Shown here piece by piece: positions 41,240-50,745 of a stretch of 64,000 nucleotides of DNA. The position numbers and the translations under genes were made by a program. Origin of the DNA: Treponema sp. Its GTDB lineage: Bacteria; Spirochaetota; Spirochaetia; Treponematales; Treponemataceae. The stretch spans positions 1 to 64,000 of the forward strand of contig JAFUFU010000036.1 of the NCBI GenBank assembly GCA_017469785.1. The letters run 5' to 3'. The stretch's first letter is position 1, and every line of letters begins with the position of its first letter. The notes beneath the pieces were generated by a model. The model ran no database searches, was not told the DNA's origin, and saw only the letters and a program-made list of their open reading frames with translations.

Positions 41240-41929
41240 ATGCGCACAATCTGTTACAAATGCCTGAGACCGACTGATACATGTCTATGCAAATTCGTCC
41301 CGCCCTTTGATTCTGGAATCAAATTCGTCTTTCTGATGCACCCTAAAGAAGCAAAAAGGAACCGCACCGGCACAGGAAGGATTGCGCATGCAGGACTTAT
41401 CGACTCGGAAATCTTAATCGGAATAGATTTTACAAAACACGCACGGCTGTGCGAGCTGCTCGCCGATGAACGCTATTATCCGGTACTGCTTTACCCCGGC
41501 GATGACGCGTGGACATCTCAAAAAGAAGGGTTCAAGGCAGAAATCGGAAAGAAAAAACTTCTTGCCATCATCATTGACTCGACCTGGTTCTGCTCTAAAA
41601 AGATGATTCGACTGTCAACGAATATAATGGCTCTTCCCAAGCTCAGTTTTGCTAAAAGCTACCGCTCAATTTACACATTCAAGAAAGAGCCCAGCGAAGA
41701 ATGTGTCTCCACGATAGAAACCTGCTATTATCTGATTAAAGAATTACAGGAAAGTGAAATCGTTGCCAAAGACGTAAATCCAGAATGCCTAATGACAGCA
41801 TTTAAGGAGCTGATAAAACTTCAGCTTCAGAAAGAAAATGACCGCATTGACGGAAAGCTTCCAAATTCCCACGCAACGGATTTTAAATACACCACCAAGA
41901 AAGTGATTCCTGATTTTATTTCAGATTAA
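41240..41929 (+). CDS. DTW-domain tRNA aminocarboxypropyltransferase-like protein
   Basis: A 229-residue DTW-domain protein, the family that adds the 3-amino-3-carboxypropyl group to uridine in tRNA (acp3U; TapT type). An N-terminal zinc finger (CYKCLRPTDTCLC) precedes the core; the DTW motif appears as IDSTW (about residue 116), and FLMHPKEAKRNRTGTGRIA is characteristic. ATG 41240 is favoured over TTG 41204 by the promoter position. It converges with the GH3 gene, overlapping it by 14 bp. Confidence 0.85.
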   Translation: MRTICYKCLRPTDTCLCKFVPPFDSGIKFVFLMHPKEAKRNRTGTGRIAHAGLIDSEILIGIDFTKHARLCELLADERYYPVLLYPGDDAWTSQKEGFKAEIGKKKLLAIIIDSTWFCSKKMIRLSTNIMALPKLSFAKSYRSIYTFKKEPSEECVSTIETCYYLIKELQESEIVAKDVNPECLMTAFKELIKLQLQKENDRIDGKLPNSHATDFKYTTKKVIPDFISD

Positions 41930-43643
41930 GAGGCACTTTTCCTTCCGGTTCAAAATCACCCGCAAGGGCCGCAAACAGAGCCTTGAAAGTGTATGGCGAA
42001 TAACTGTAACCGAAGAGAATCGTGTCCGCAAATTCAAATCCAGTGAGGACAGGAACAGGCGTAAGAACAGACATAATAATCACGCGCTTTCCGCACTTGG
42101 AAAGACGACGGGCAATCTGCGCCCCCTCCTTATTCGGAACGTAAAAAATAATCGTTTCATAGTTGCTTGCCATGGCTTCAAGCTGGTTGCCGTTCCAGTC
42201 GATTCCCACGGCTCCAAGAGCATCGAAATTTATTTTATAGAATGCAAATTCACCGTAACGGGCCTTGGCTTCCGTAAAGAAGTCGGACTCAACGTGCAGA
42301 GAAGGATTTTTTTCGTCCGGGAATGAATCAGACGGGCCGATTACAAGAAGCTGCTCCCCTTCTCCACGCTTGTAAGGGAAAGCACCGCGTTTGAACAAGG
42401 TAATTGCCCGGCAGGCCTGAGAAAGGAAGAACTTCTGTCCGTCCCGGTCAGGAATCTGCTCGCTCAGACGGGCAATTTCAGGATACAGTGGCGCCGCATT
42501 TCCGCTTTTGAAATAAACAAGTTTTGCAAGGATTACCCGGCGGGCAGCGCTTTCGACGATTTTGCGGAATTCCGGGTCAGTCCTGATATTTGAGAGATTG
42601 AGAGTCCAGAGCTTTTCATCAAGTTCGGCCGTTCGGGAACTGAGGATTATATCGTTACCGGCCTGAATCGCCATTTCAAAAGCCCGGGAACTGTTTCCGG
42701 CAAATCCCCATGCCCCCTCCATCATCATGTCATCAGTGATGATGAGGCCATTGTAGTGGAGTTTTTCACGAAGAATATCTGTGAGCCACACTTTTGAAAG
42801 CGATGACGGAGACTTGTCTATGCGCGGAAAAAGCAGGTGGCCGCTCATTATTGCGGGAACATTTTGTGAAATCAGATATTTGAAAGGCACAAGCTCACGG
42901 CTTTCTGCAGTTTCATAGTCAATGTAGACTTCCGGAAGATTGACGTGAGAATCGGAACTGGTATCGCCGTGTCCTGCAAAATGCTTTGCCGTCGGAATGA
43001 CACCAGCTGCAAGTGAACCTGCGACGAATGCAGAGCCGAGCTGACCGACAAACTCCGGGTCTTCACCAAATGAACGGGAACTGATAACCGAAGAATCGTG
43101 ATTTGTGTATAGGTCAATGGTCGGGGCAAAGTTCATGTTGATACCGAGGGCTTTAATTTCTCGGGAAATATAGTAGGCACTGTAATATGAATCAATGGGA
43201 TATTGAGAAGCCCCGATTGCCATGTTGCCGGGAGTTTCAGAAGTGTCGCCTTTGACATGCCGAATCCAGCCGCCTTCCTGATCTGTTGCCACAAAGAGAG
43301 GAATCCTCAAATGACGACGCTGGGCCCTCTCCTGAAGCGAGGCAATTGATTTTGCGACAAGCTCCGTGTCATCCGTATTCCATCCAAACACCTTGACACT
43401 TCCCAAGCCACGGTCAGACACCCACTGATTCAAAAGCAGGCTCGGCTCCTTGCCAGCCCAGCCAAACATATACATCTGGGCAAGCTTTTCTTCATCGCTC
43501 ATCTTTGAAATCAAAAAATCAGCCAGAGCTTCCGCAGGATAATCGCTCCAGAAATCAGCATTATCAGGAATTGAGAGGGAATTCTGTGTATAGGAACCGA
43601 AAAGAACAAAAATACTCAAAAACAGAGCTGAAAACTTTTTCAT
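41916..43643 (-). CDS. Secreted glycoside hydrolase family 3 (NagZ-like)
   Basis: A 575-residue GH3 with an N-terminal signal peptide (MKKFSALFLSIFVLFGSY). The substrate and acid/base segment KHFAGHGDTSSDSH (about 205-218) and the nucleophile motif IITDDMMMEG are those of bacterial beta-N-acetylhexosaminidases. A C-terminal domain of about 200 residues follows. It probably removes terminal GlcNAc from peptidoglycan fragments or other glycans in the periplasm. The gene ends inside the last codons of the DTW gene. Confidence 0.9.
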   Translation of the reverse strand: MKKFSALFLSIFVLFGSYTQNSLSIPDNADFWSDYPAEALADFLISKMSDEEKLAQMYMFGWAGKEPSLLLNQWVSDRGLGSVKVFGWNTDDTELVAKSIASLQERAQRRHLRIPLFVATDQEGGWIRHVKGDTSETPGNMAIGASQYPIDSYYSAYYISREIKALGINMNFAPTIDLYTNHDSSVISSRSFGEDPEFVGQLGSAFVAGSLAAGVIPTAKHFAGHGDTSSDSHVNLPEVYIDYETAESRELVPFKYLISQNVPAIMSGHLLFPRIDKSPSSLSKVWLTDILREKLHYNGLIITDDMMMEGAWGFAGNSSRAFEMAIQAGNDIILSSRTAELDEKLWTLNLSNIRTDPEFRKIVESAARRVILAKLVYFKSGNAAPLYPEIARLSEQIPDRDGQKFFLSQACRAITLFKRGAFPYKRGEGEQLLVIGPSDSFPDEKNPSLHVESDFFTEAKARYGEFAFYKINFDALGAVGIDWNGNQLEAMASNYETIIFYVPNKEGAQIARRLSKCGKRVIIMSVLTPVPVLTGFEFADTILFGYSYSPYTFKALFAALAGDFEPEGKVPLNLK

Positions 43644-43744
43644 ATTTTATCCACGCATTTATCAATACAATTCTATCAAAAATCGAATAATCTTTCTATT
43701 GGACTAGACAAAGATTCTGATTTTGTGTATATTATTAACACTTT

Positions 43745-43816
43745 GGCGTCTTATCCAAGCGGTAAGGAAGCGGTCTGCAAAACCGTTATGCAGCAGTTCG
43801 ATTCTGCTAGACGCCT
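43745..43816 (+). tRNA. tRNA-Cys (anticodon GCA)
   Basis: A complete cloverleaf. Acceptor GGCGTCT (43745-43751) pairs with AGACGCC (43809-43815), discriminator T. Anticodon loop CTGCAAA gives GCA. The T-arm AGCAG-TTCGATT-CTGCT is perfect. CCA is not encoded. TATATT lies about 17 bp upstream as a likely -10. Confidence 0.96.
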
Positions 43817-43822
43817 TGTTAA

Positions 43823-43850
43823 ATGAGTCGCAATGCGGCTCATTTTTTTT
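43823..43850 (+). terminator. Terminator of tRNA-Cys
   Basis: ATGAGTCGC-AAT-GCGGCTCAT with one G-T wobble, followed by eight T. Confidence 0.88.
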
Positions 43851-43864
43851 GCACTTCCGGCTTT

Positions 43865-44398
43865 TTATGGCTTTAAATGGGGGGCAATTTCCAGAATCAG
43901 CTCAACGGCGGCTTTCCTTTCTTCTTCGCTGCTGAACAAAACCAGCTGTTCATTTCCATTGCTCAAAATAAGCCTGAGAGTTTTAAAGTCAACATCAGTG
44001 GTTTCAGGGTCATTTTCATAGGCCAGTGTCGGGAGAGAAATCACATCTTTCCAAAAAAGAGCCGCCGTTCCAGAAACAAGCATTTTTTCATAGATTCCAG
44101 CTTTTCCGCATCCAGAACCTTCCCGGGCGGCAATTTCAGCGGCGACAAGGGCCGTTCCAAGAAGAACGACATTCACAGCCCAGCCGTAATTTCTCAGGGG
44201 AACGACAAGAATCAAAATCAAGGCCAGAACAGCGATTCCAATCCATTTTCGGGAAGATGGCACGGAGAGCGGCATCAGCAAGGCTCCTGCCTGAGCAATA
44301 ATTTTTTTACGCCTGTGGGGAACTGAAGACAAGATTCCGACGTATCCCAGCAGAGCCATACCAAGCATTGAAAAATAGATAATCTGTTCCAGCGTCAT
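43865..44398 (-). CDS. Membrane protein coupled to the Nudix gene
   Basis: A 177-residue protein with three hydrophobic segments in the first 110 residues, then a soluble tail. The tail contains LFSSEEERKAAVELILEIAP and resembles DUF5673-like or PH-fold tails. ATG 44398 overlaps the Nudix stop (TGATG) and has AAGGAG 8 bp upstream. No family assignment. Confidence 0.62.
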   Translation of the reverse strand: MTLEQIIYFSMLGMALLGYVGILSSVPHRRKKIIAQAGALLMPLSVPSSRKWIGIAVLALILILVVPLRNYGWAVNVVLLGTALVAAEIAAREGSGCGKAGIYEKMLVSGTAALFWKDVISLPTLAYENDPETTDVDFKTLRLILSNGNEQLVLFSSEEERKAAVELILEIAPHLKP

Positions 44399-44931
44399 CA
44401 GTTCCACTCCTTCTTTTTGAGCCAGAGCGAAAGAGTTTTCCTGGCGCTTTCAAAGGCAAGGGGAAGCTCCGCAAGCTCACTCTCATTTCGCACAGAACAC
44501 TCTTCCAGAGAAAGAACCTCGGATTCCTGCGTGCGCATTTTCGCCCCATCAGGAAGCGTCGCCGAGAAGAAGATGTCACAGGTTTTGTACTGGATATCCT
44601 TGTAATCATATGTATTGGGGAATGCGGCGATATATGAAAGCGATAAAGGCTCCACGCCAAGCTCCTCGCGACATTCACGAATGCAGGCCTCCTCTGCGCT
44701 TTCGTCCGGATCGACAAATCCGCCGGGTAAGGCAAGAAATCCCTTCCGAGGCTCCTTGGCCCGCTTTTCCAGCAAGATTTTGCCTTCACCAGATTCGATT
44801 ACAAGCCCGACAGCGGCAGCCACATTGTTGTACAGGGTAAACCCGCAGTCATCACACTTCCATTTTCGCATGTTGACGTTCTGAATTTTTTTGCCGCCAC
44901 AATTGGGACAGAAAGAAAAGTCGTTTTTCAT
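44398..44931 (-). CDS. Nudix hydrolase with zinc ribbon
   Basis: A 177-residue protein. The N-terminal zinc ribbon (CPNCGGKK with CDDCGFTLY) is followed by a full Nudix box, G-x5-E-x7-REUxEExGU (GGFVDPDESAEEACIRECRE, about 64-83). This zinc-ribbon plus Nudix pattern is typical of NADH pyrophosphatase (NudC)-like or generic nucleotide hydrolases; the NudC SQPWPFPQS motif is not present. Substrate uncertain. It overlaps the membrane gene downstream. Confidence 0.85.
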   Translation of the reverse strand: MKNDFSFCPNCGGKKIQNVNMRKWKCDDCGFTLYNNVAAAVGLVIESGEGKILLEKRAKEPRKGFLALPGGFVDPDESAEEACIRECREELGVEPLSLSYIAAFPNTYDYKDIQYKTCDIFFSATLPDGAKMRTQESEVLSLEECSVRNESELAELPLAFESARKTLSLWLKKKEWN

Positions 44932-44949
44932 TTTAACATCCTGAGATTT

Positions 44950-45831
44950 TTAGTAATAGACAATTTTATAGTCAGAGAAAGAATTGAATCCGCAATTTTG
45001 GTAGATATTGAAAGCTGTTGTGTTCACCTTCTTCACAAACAAAACAATTGTTTTTTTTTCGTTTTTGAAGCGTTCCGTGAGATTTTTTACGAGATAGGTC
45101 GCAACACCTCGGTTCCTGAAATTCATGTCCGTAAAGATTCCGCCAAGCTGTATGCAATTTTCGCCTTTTGCGTTGATTGAAGCCTTCGCGATGACACGAC
45201 CGTTATAACGCACGCCAAAGACCTCACCGTTTTGGAGGGAATGCCTGAGCAGGATTCTCGTATTTTTTTCGTTGAAGGAATTCTTGTCCACAAGCACCTC
45301 TTCGATTTCATAATCTCTTTGAATGGGAAAAAGAGCATCGAAGTCGGATTCCTTGCAGTCAAAAATTTCACAACCACGAATCAGGGATTTATTTTTGGAA
45401 TCAGAGCTTGCCTTTGACTCATTGTTTTCTTCGATAAGAGCATTGTATTCCATGAGATTGTAATCGTTCACGGCTTTGGGAACGGTTCCGAAGAGTTTGA
45501 GCATGATTTTTGCAATGGCATCAGTGTATTTTTTTTCTCCGATGATGCTGAATAATTTTTGCGGACGGACAAGTGAAAAATACTCCTGAATCACGGGAAG
45601 AACAACGTCGCTTTCGAGACAATGAAGAATCTGTCCGCCGGAAGAAATTGAAAGCACGCCCCAGATAACATTGCGTTCGTCTAAAATATAGAGGATTCTG
45701 GTATCTTTTTTTTTGAAATGAGCAACCAGCGATACCGATTTGTGCTCGTTTGCAATGAGAAAATCAAAAACCTGATTACGAACCTGCAAAAAACCAGGCC
45801 CGTCAGAATCAATAAGTTCGAAAATTAACAT
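44950..45831 (-). CDS. GNAT N-acetyltransferase
   Basis: A 293-residue protein. The C-terminal GNAT domain has QLGGIFTDMNFRNRGVATYLV (acetyl-CoA motif A, about 229-249) and VNTTAFNIYQNCGF (motif B). The N-terminal half has no recognised domain but may be a degenerate second GNAT. Substrate unknown. TATAAT lies 11 bases before the start, giving a very short leader. Confidence 0.78.
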   Translation of the reverse strand: MLIFELIDSDGPGFLQVRNQVFDFLIANEHKSVSLVAHFKKKDTRILYILDERNVIWGVLSISSGGQILHCLESDVVLPVIQEYFSLVRPQKLFSIIGEKKYTDAIAKIMLKLFGTVPKAVNDYNLMEYNALIEENNESKASSDSKNKSLIRGCEIFDCKESDFDALFPIQRDYEIEEVLVDKNSFNEKNTRILLRHSLQNGEVFGVRYNGRVIAKASINAKGENCIQLGGIFTDMNFRNRGVATYLVKNLTERFKNEKKTIVLFVKKVNTTAFNIYQNCGFNSFSDYKIVYY

Positions 45832-45931
45832 GCTTCTTGTGAATTATAGCATATTTTTCATCTTATTGCAGATTTTATTTGAATAATTGCAGATTTTTCT
45901 ATATTTTTATACATATTACGAAGGAGACCCT

Positions 45932-46468
45932 ATGGAAATCGAATATCAGAAAATGGTCAAAATCCATTACACACTTAAAGATGCGGAAGGAAAGCAGCTG
46001 GATTCTTCCCTTGGCGGTGAGCCGCTTGAATATATGCACGGAATCGGCTCCCTTATCCCAGGCCTTGAGTCACAGCTCAACGGTCACAAAGCAGGAGACA
46101 AATTCCACGCAGAGATTGAGCCGGCTTTGGGCTACGGCGAATACGATGAAAATCTCGTCGCTGAAGTTCCCCGCGCCCAGTTTGACACAGGAGCAGAGAT
46201 TACGGTAGGTCAGCAATTCCAGGCTGACACCGCGACGGGTCCGATGATTGTAAAAGTCACAAAAATCGGGGACGACAAAATCACCGTGGACGGAAACCAT
46301 GAGCTTGCAGGCAAAAAGCTCTTCTTCGATGTGGAAGTCGTTGACGTGCGCGATGCCACCGAGGCCGAGCTTGAGCCATTCGTAAACGACTCATGCGGCT
46401 GCGGAGGCGGATGTTCTGGCTGCGGAAGCTCTGGTGGCTGCGGAGGCTGTTCTGGATGTGGGGAATAG
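45932..46468 (+). CDS. slyD: SlyD-type FKBP prolyl isomerase with Cys-rich tail
   Basis: A 178-residue peptidyl-prolyl isomerase/chaperone. The FKBP fold is interrupted by the SlyD insert-in-flap domain (YGEYDENLVAEVPRAQFDTG), and the N-terminus YQKMVKIHYTLKDAEGKQLD is diagnostic. The C-terminus is a short glycine- and cysteine-rich tail (CGCGGGCSGCG, continuing with further CG/GC repeats) instead of the His-rich nickel tail of E. coli SlyD, so it may bind Zn or Ni through thiolates. SD AGGAG 9 bp before ATG 45932. Confidence 0.9.
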   Translation: MEIEYQKMVKIHYTLKDAEGKQLDSSLGGEPLEYMHGIGSLIPGLESQLNGHKAGDKFHAEIEPALGYGEYDENLVAEVPRAQFDTGAEITVGQQFQADTATGPMIVKVTKIGDDKITVDGNHELAGKKLFFDVEVVDVRDATEAELEPFVNDSCGCGGGCSGCGSSGGCGGCSGCGE

Positions 46469-47040
46469 AAAGCTCCACGGAGACGAAAGGCGCTCTCTAC
46501 CTGATGCGCCACGGCCGCACGGACTGGAACAATCTCAAAAAACTGCAGGGGCGCACGGACATCCCCCTGAACGATGAGGGGCGGCAGATGGCTCAAAATG
46601 CCCGGGAAGAATACAAATCCGTGCAATTTGATGTCTGCTACTGCTCTCCCCTTGTCCGCGCCCGGGAAACGGCCGAAATTCTGCTCAAGGGGCGGAACGT
46701 TCCAATCATAACCGACCAGCGTCTCATTGAAATGTCCTTTGGAATCTACGAGGGCGTAGAGAACGCCTACAAAAATCCCGATTGTCCGGCATATGTTTTC
46801 TTCAAAGACCCGGAGCATTATATTCCCGGCGACGGTGGTGAAACCTTCGAGGAGCTTTTTGAACGCACTGGCTCCTTCCTCAATGAAGTCGTTGAGCCAG
46901 ATATTCAGGCCGGAAAAAACGTGCTTATCCTTGGTCACGGCGCCATGAATTCAAGCATTATCTGTCAGGTAAAAAAAATCCCGCTATCCCAGTTTTGGGA
47001 CGCGGGAATCGAAAACTGCAAACTGAAAAAATTATTGTAA
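46456..47040 (+). CDS. Histidine phosphatase (phosphoglycerate-mutase-like)
   Basis: A protein of about 194 residues. The catalytic RHG motif is YLMRHGRTDWNNLKKLQGR, the second His is in LGHGAMNSSI, and the Glu/Arg pattern YCSPLVRARETAEILL is present. It is a cofactor-independent phosphohydrolase or mutase of the 2-His superfamily; the substrate is unknown. ATG 46456 is chosen because GGAGG lies about 11 bp upstream and the gene then overlaps slyD by 13 bp. Confidence 0.85.
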   Translation: MWGIESSTETKGALYLMRHGRTDWNNLKKLQGRTDIPLNDEGRQMAQNAREEYKSVQFDVCYCSPLVRARETAEILLKGRNVPIITDQRLIEMSFGIYEGVENAYKNPDCPAYVFFKDPEHYIPGDGGETFEELFERTGSFLNEVVEPDIQAGKNVLILGHGAMNSSIICQVKKIPLSQFWDAGIENCKLKKLL

Positions 47041-47051
47041 CAAAGAAAATT

Positions 47052-47105
47052 CCTCGCATGGATGCGGGGAAAAAGCAAAGAGAGAAAATTACAGGATGTA
47101 ATTTT
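47052..47105. repeat. Dispersed hairpin repeat R3
   Basis: CCTCGCA-TGGA-TGCGGGG (47052-47069), an A-rich linker nearly identical to that of R2, and AAAATTACA-GGA-TGTAATTTT (47085-47105). It lies between the convergent phosphatase and chemotaxis genes and reaches the stop codon of the latter. The second loop ACAGGATGT matches the CsrA-binding consensus. Confidence 0.6.
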
Positions 47106-48124
47106 CAAACCTTGAACTGATCGATTTCTTCACCGATTGTTTTGACAGAGCGGTTCATCTCTACGGAAATATCCGTGAGAGCACTTCCCGTTTCGCTGAT
47201 TCTTCGCACGCTGGAATTGATTTCGCCCACCGAAGAATTCAAGTTTCCAGATGAATCTTTCAGACGAGCAACTTCCTGCAAAATCTGCTGACTTCCCGCG
47301 CTCATTTCCTCGGCGGCGGCACGTACATTTCCCGTGCTGTCGCTCATTACATGGAGGGCATCGAGAACCTGCTTTGAACCTTCCGATTGCTCGTCCATTG
47401 CCGCCTTAATCTGGCGAACCAGCTGGTCTGTCTCGCGGATGCTTGAAGAAACCGCCGTGAAGGCCGCGCTTGACTCAGAAGAAGAAGAAACGACCGCTTC
47501 GATTGAAGAGCGGATTTTCTGCAGCTGGTCGCCGATTGTCTTTGACTGTGCAGAAGAAGTCTCTGAAAGCTTTCGGATTTCGTCAGCGACGACTGCAAAG
47601 CCCTTTCCTGCCTCGCCAGCATGAGCTGCCTCGATTGCCGCATTCATGGCAAGCAAATTGGTCTGGCTTGCGATATTCGCAATCGCAACATTTGCTTCCT
47701 GAAGCATCTGAGACTGGGTTTCGATTTCTCCAATCTGGTCGTTTACATTAGCCTGCTTTGAGGCGCCGAGATTTGCTCTTTCCTGCAATGAAGCGAATTC
47801 ACCGGCCATCTTTTCGATTGAAGCGTTGATTGCGCTGATGTTGCCAATCATCTCCTCTGTGGCGGCAGATGCCTGAGTTACGCCAGAAGACTGATTGTGA
47901 ATCATATTGTCCAAAGACTGGATGTTCGACGTGATTTCAGTGATTGCGCTGGCCGTGCCGTCAACGCTCTCGGTCTGCTCGGTAAGAATTGTCCTGAAGT
48001 TATTGAGATTCTCGTTGATTTCTGCGATTGCCCTCTCCGTGTCAGAAATGCTCGCCTGCAAGTTTCCGTCAATATCCTGAAGGCTTTCCTTTGATTTTTT
48101 GACCTGGGCGATGATTTCCTGCAA
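47105..48124 (-). pseudogene. Methyl-accepting chemotaxis protein, N-terminally truncated
   Basis: A 339-residue fragment that keeps the signalling helices, including the tip [20 protein letters not shown] and adjacent methylation helices. It has no membrane anchor or ligand domain. The frame opens at TTG 48124; the sequence just upstream, in another frame, encodes a hydrophobic stretch ([12 protein letters not shown]) that could be the end of a transmembrane helix. The receptor's sensing half has therefore been lost or shifted out of frame near the left edge of the mobile region. It could still act as a cytoplasmic signalling module. Confidence 0.75.
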
Positions 48125-48381
48125 TTTCTGAATGAAATATCACGAAATAGACTATGGGAACCGCTACGGCTTCTGAGTTCGTTGACGGTTCCATTAGTGA
48201 TAGATTTCCTCTAATTCCTTAAATGTATTACAATAAATTCAATCACTTGAATCCAAAAGAAAATAACTTCAACAATTTTTGAAAATTGTTGCCATCGAGT
48301 AGAAATTCTCTTTTTGAATTTCTTATTTCTTTTTTTAGATTGCTTTTTCCTCAAGCACCTCCTAAAGAATGATTACATAGT
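48125..48381. other. Spacer between the MCP remnant and the DUF4236 operon
   Basis: Apart from the short out-of-frame hydrophobic remnant described for the chemotaxis gene (about 48130-48230), only an AT-rich stretch is seen. No promoter, repeat or RNA was recognised. The change in base composition here suggests the left border of the foreign region. Confidence 0.4.
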
Positions 48382-49854
48382 CTAATCAAAAAACCATTTT
48401 GCTATACGATGGGAAGGAACATATGTGTAATCTTTGTGGCCATCGATTTCGCCTTTTTGAATTTCGTATGATGAATACTTTTTATCATAAATATAAATTC
48501 GAATATATGAAGTTCTTTCCATCTTTCTAATGTCATCGATTAATTGACTTGAACTTTGACCTTTTGGACAATAAGCATAAACATACAATACTGTGATATC
48601 TTGCGACTTCGTATTATTTTTTATTCCTTTATTAGGATTAATTTTTGTATAATGAATTTCAGGTTTTGTACGGGTATATAAATAATTATTTGCACGTATT
48701 TTACTTTGTCGCTCAGCACGTTCTCTTGCTTCTTTTGCAGCTAATTCTTCTTGCTTTCTTTTTTCTTCCATAAATTTTTTGTAAAAATCTGTTTCTTTTA
48801 GAGGATATGAAATAGTTGTCTGGTTAGCATCAGTATTAAAAGCAAGTGATAATGTGTCTGCACAATCAACTATTTTTGAATCTGGGATTTCTCTTTTTGA
48901 TGCGTAATAGGAATCAATATAATTGATAATGCTTGTACTATCTTTCTTAAGTACAAAAATTACTGGATTAGTTTTTTCATATAAAGAATTAAAAGCGGTT
49001 ATGAATTCTTCTTGAGTATCTTTTCCTGAATTTGAGTAAAGATAATAATAAGTTGAATCGGCGTGTAATCTTGTTTCAATTATATTGATATGGTTGCTTG
49101 AAAGAAGTTCTTTAGAGGCCTTCTTCAATTGCCGTTCATCTGCATGTGAAAAATAATAACAACAAGACACTCCTAAAATAGCAATGGCTAATAGACTCCA
49201 TAAAATCTTTTTTGTGACGGCTTTTTTATTTTCTCTTTTTTTTGTTTCAATCACATCAGGTCTTAGATAATAACAGTCAAAATCAGAATTATAATCATCG
49301 ATAACTTGTTGTGGACTGTAACAGAAGTCTCCTTCATTACTTGGTTTTTCATTATTTAAATTATTGCTTGGGGTGGAATCTGATGAAACGTTATTTTCAT
49401 CCTCTGAAAGATTGGTCTTATCTATAAGGCGGTCGTGTGAAATTGTTTTTAGTTCATATTTTGAACTTATATCAATACTATGTTCGAAATTTGTAATAGC
49501 TTCCAAAGGATCAATATTTTGAATGTTCATGTTTGCAAAAGATGTTCTAGAAAAATTAATTGAATAGACATATTGATCTTCCGTGTTTCCACTTTTCTTG
49601 CTGAGTCTTTGCGTATAGCCTGATATTTGAATATTTTCAATTTTTGGAGAGATATTGAATAGAACACCTGCAAAAAAGAAAGCCATACCTATTACACTTG
49701 TCGCATAATCTTTGTTTAAGTCAGAAATAGCCTTTTTCTTTATTGATAGTTTTCCACTTGATAAGATAGAACATGTTGTCTGTGGAAAATCTTCAATCTC
49801 TGGTAAGTCCAAGTCTAATATTATAGTTTTATTTGTAATCAATTGAAAAATCAA
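48382..49854 (-). CDS. Membrane protein of unknown function in the DUF4236 operon
   Basis: A 490-residue protein. Two hydrophobic segments are visible, at about 53-70 and 222-240; the second (KKILWSLLAIAILGVSCCYY) separates a Asn/Ser-rich N-terminal half from a C-terminal extracytoplasmic half with a charged KEARERAERQ helix. The start is TTG 49854, overlapping the DUF4236 gene by 26 bp. No family recognised. The AT-rich composition differs from the flanking chromosome. Confidence 0.6.
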   Translation of the reverse strand: MIFQLITNKTIILDLDLPEIEDFPQTTCSILSSGKLSIKKKAISDLNKDYATSVIGMAFFFAGVLFNISPKIENIQISGYTQRLSKKSGNTEDQYVYSINFSRTSFANMNIQNIDPLEAITNFEHSIDISSKYELKTISHDRLIDKTNLSEDENNVSSDSTPSNNLNNEKPSNEGDFCYSPQQVIDDYNSDFDCYYLRPDVIETKKRENKKAVTKKILWSLLAIAILGVSCCYYFSHADERQLKKASKELLSSNHINIIETRLHADSTYYYLYSNSGKDTQEEFITAFNSLYEKTNPVIFVLKKDSTSIINYIDSYYASKREIPDSKIVDCADTLSLAFNTDANQTTISYPLKETDFYKKFMEEKRKQEELAAKEARERAERQSKIRANNYLYTRTKPEIHYTKINPNKGIKNNTKSQDITVLYVYAYCPKGQSSSQLIDDIRKMERTSYIRIYIYDKKYSSYEIQKGEIDGHKDYTYVPSHRIAKWFFD

Positions 49855-50731
49855 CGGGAAGATTTATTGTTTTTAGAACATCAGAGATTGTTTCAGATAA
49901 GTAATTATCATCAGGATTTAGAATAATATCATATAAGTTATTTCTTTCTAAAATTTCTTTGTTATACTCTTCAGCATATTCTTTGTCAAATTTTTCCTTA
50001 TTTGTTTTTTCTTGTTCAAGGAAAGCATTCTTTTTAGAAATCCAATCATTTTTTGCATTATTAAATAATTCTCTCAATTTATTAAGAGTTGCTTCGTCAG
50101 TAAGTTTTTTTCTATTCCAGAACTTTGCATTCTTGGTGTTAGCAATAGCCCAGTTAAAGGCTTCGTCATATAATGCAGATTGATTAGGTTCAGGCATTTC
50201 AAATCTTTTTACACGGTAATACTTCTGTTTTATTTCTGATGTATCATTTTTCTCGGAAATAACATCTTCTTCTGTGATTATCTTTGGAGTAGATTTGTAA
50301 ATATAAACAGTATCATCGTTTTGTTTTTTTAAGTAATCAAATTTTGCTTTTCGAGCTTTTTCAACAATTTCCTTATATTCAGGAGTTCTTTTTATTCGCC
50401 TTAGAAATGAATCATTTGTAAAAGGGTTCCCTCTTGGATCAATAAGCAGAAAAGTTTCATTACCGTCATTATCAATTAGGAACTGATATGTAGAGCCAGG
50501 TTCATAATCTCGCTCTACTAAATTTGACGTATTATAATGTGTTGGACTAGAATTAATTTTTTGACGATAGGATAGACCAGTGCCTGGCAAACCGGTATTT
50601 ATATAGGTACCTCTTGGGCCTGTCGAAATTGAAGCTCCTCTTACTCCAAGTGAAATGCCCACTCCTGACTTGGAAAGATTTAAATGAACACCTCTACAAA
50701 TTCTGATTCTTCGCTGAAATCTATAAGCCAT
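49829..50731 (-). CDS. DUF4236-domain protein
   Basis: A 300-residue protein. The first 60 residues match DUF4236: FQRRIRICRGVHLNLSKSGV, GISLGVRGASISTGPRGTYI (shown in pieces), and PGTGLSYRQ. The rest is charged, with coiled-coil character. DUF4236 proteins are widespread on mobile elements and lack an assigned function. SD AAGGAG 9 bp before ATG, directly after the stop of the preceding gene. Confidence 0.82.
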   Translation of the reverse strand: MAYRFQRRIRICRGVHLNLSKSGVGISLGVRGASISTGPRGTYINTGLPGTGLSYRQKINSSPTHYNTSNLVERDYEPGSTYQFLIDNDGNETFLLIDPRGNPFTNDSFLRRIKRTPEYKEIVEKARKAKFDYLKKQNDDTVYIYKSTPKIITEEDVISEKNDTSEIKQKYYRVKRFEMPEPNQSALYDEAFNWAIANTKNAKFWNRKKLTDEATLNKLRELFNNAKNDWISKKNAFLEQEKTNKEKFDKEYAEEYNKEILERNNLYDIILNPDDNYLSETISDVLKTINLPVDFSIDYK

Positions 50732-50745
50732 AATATCAATTCTCC

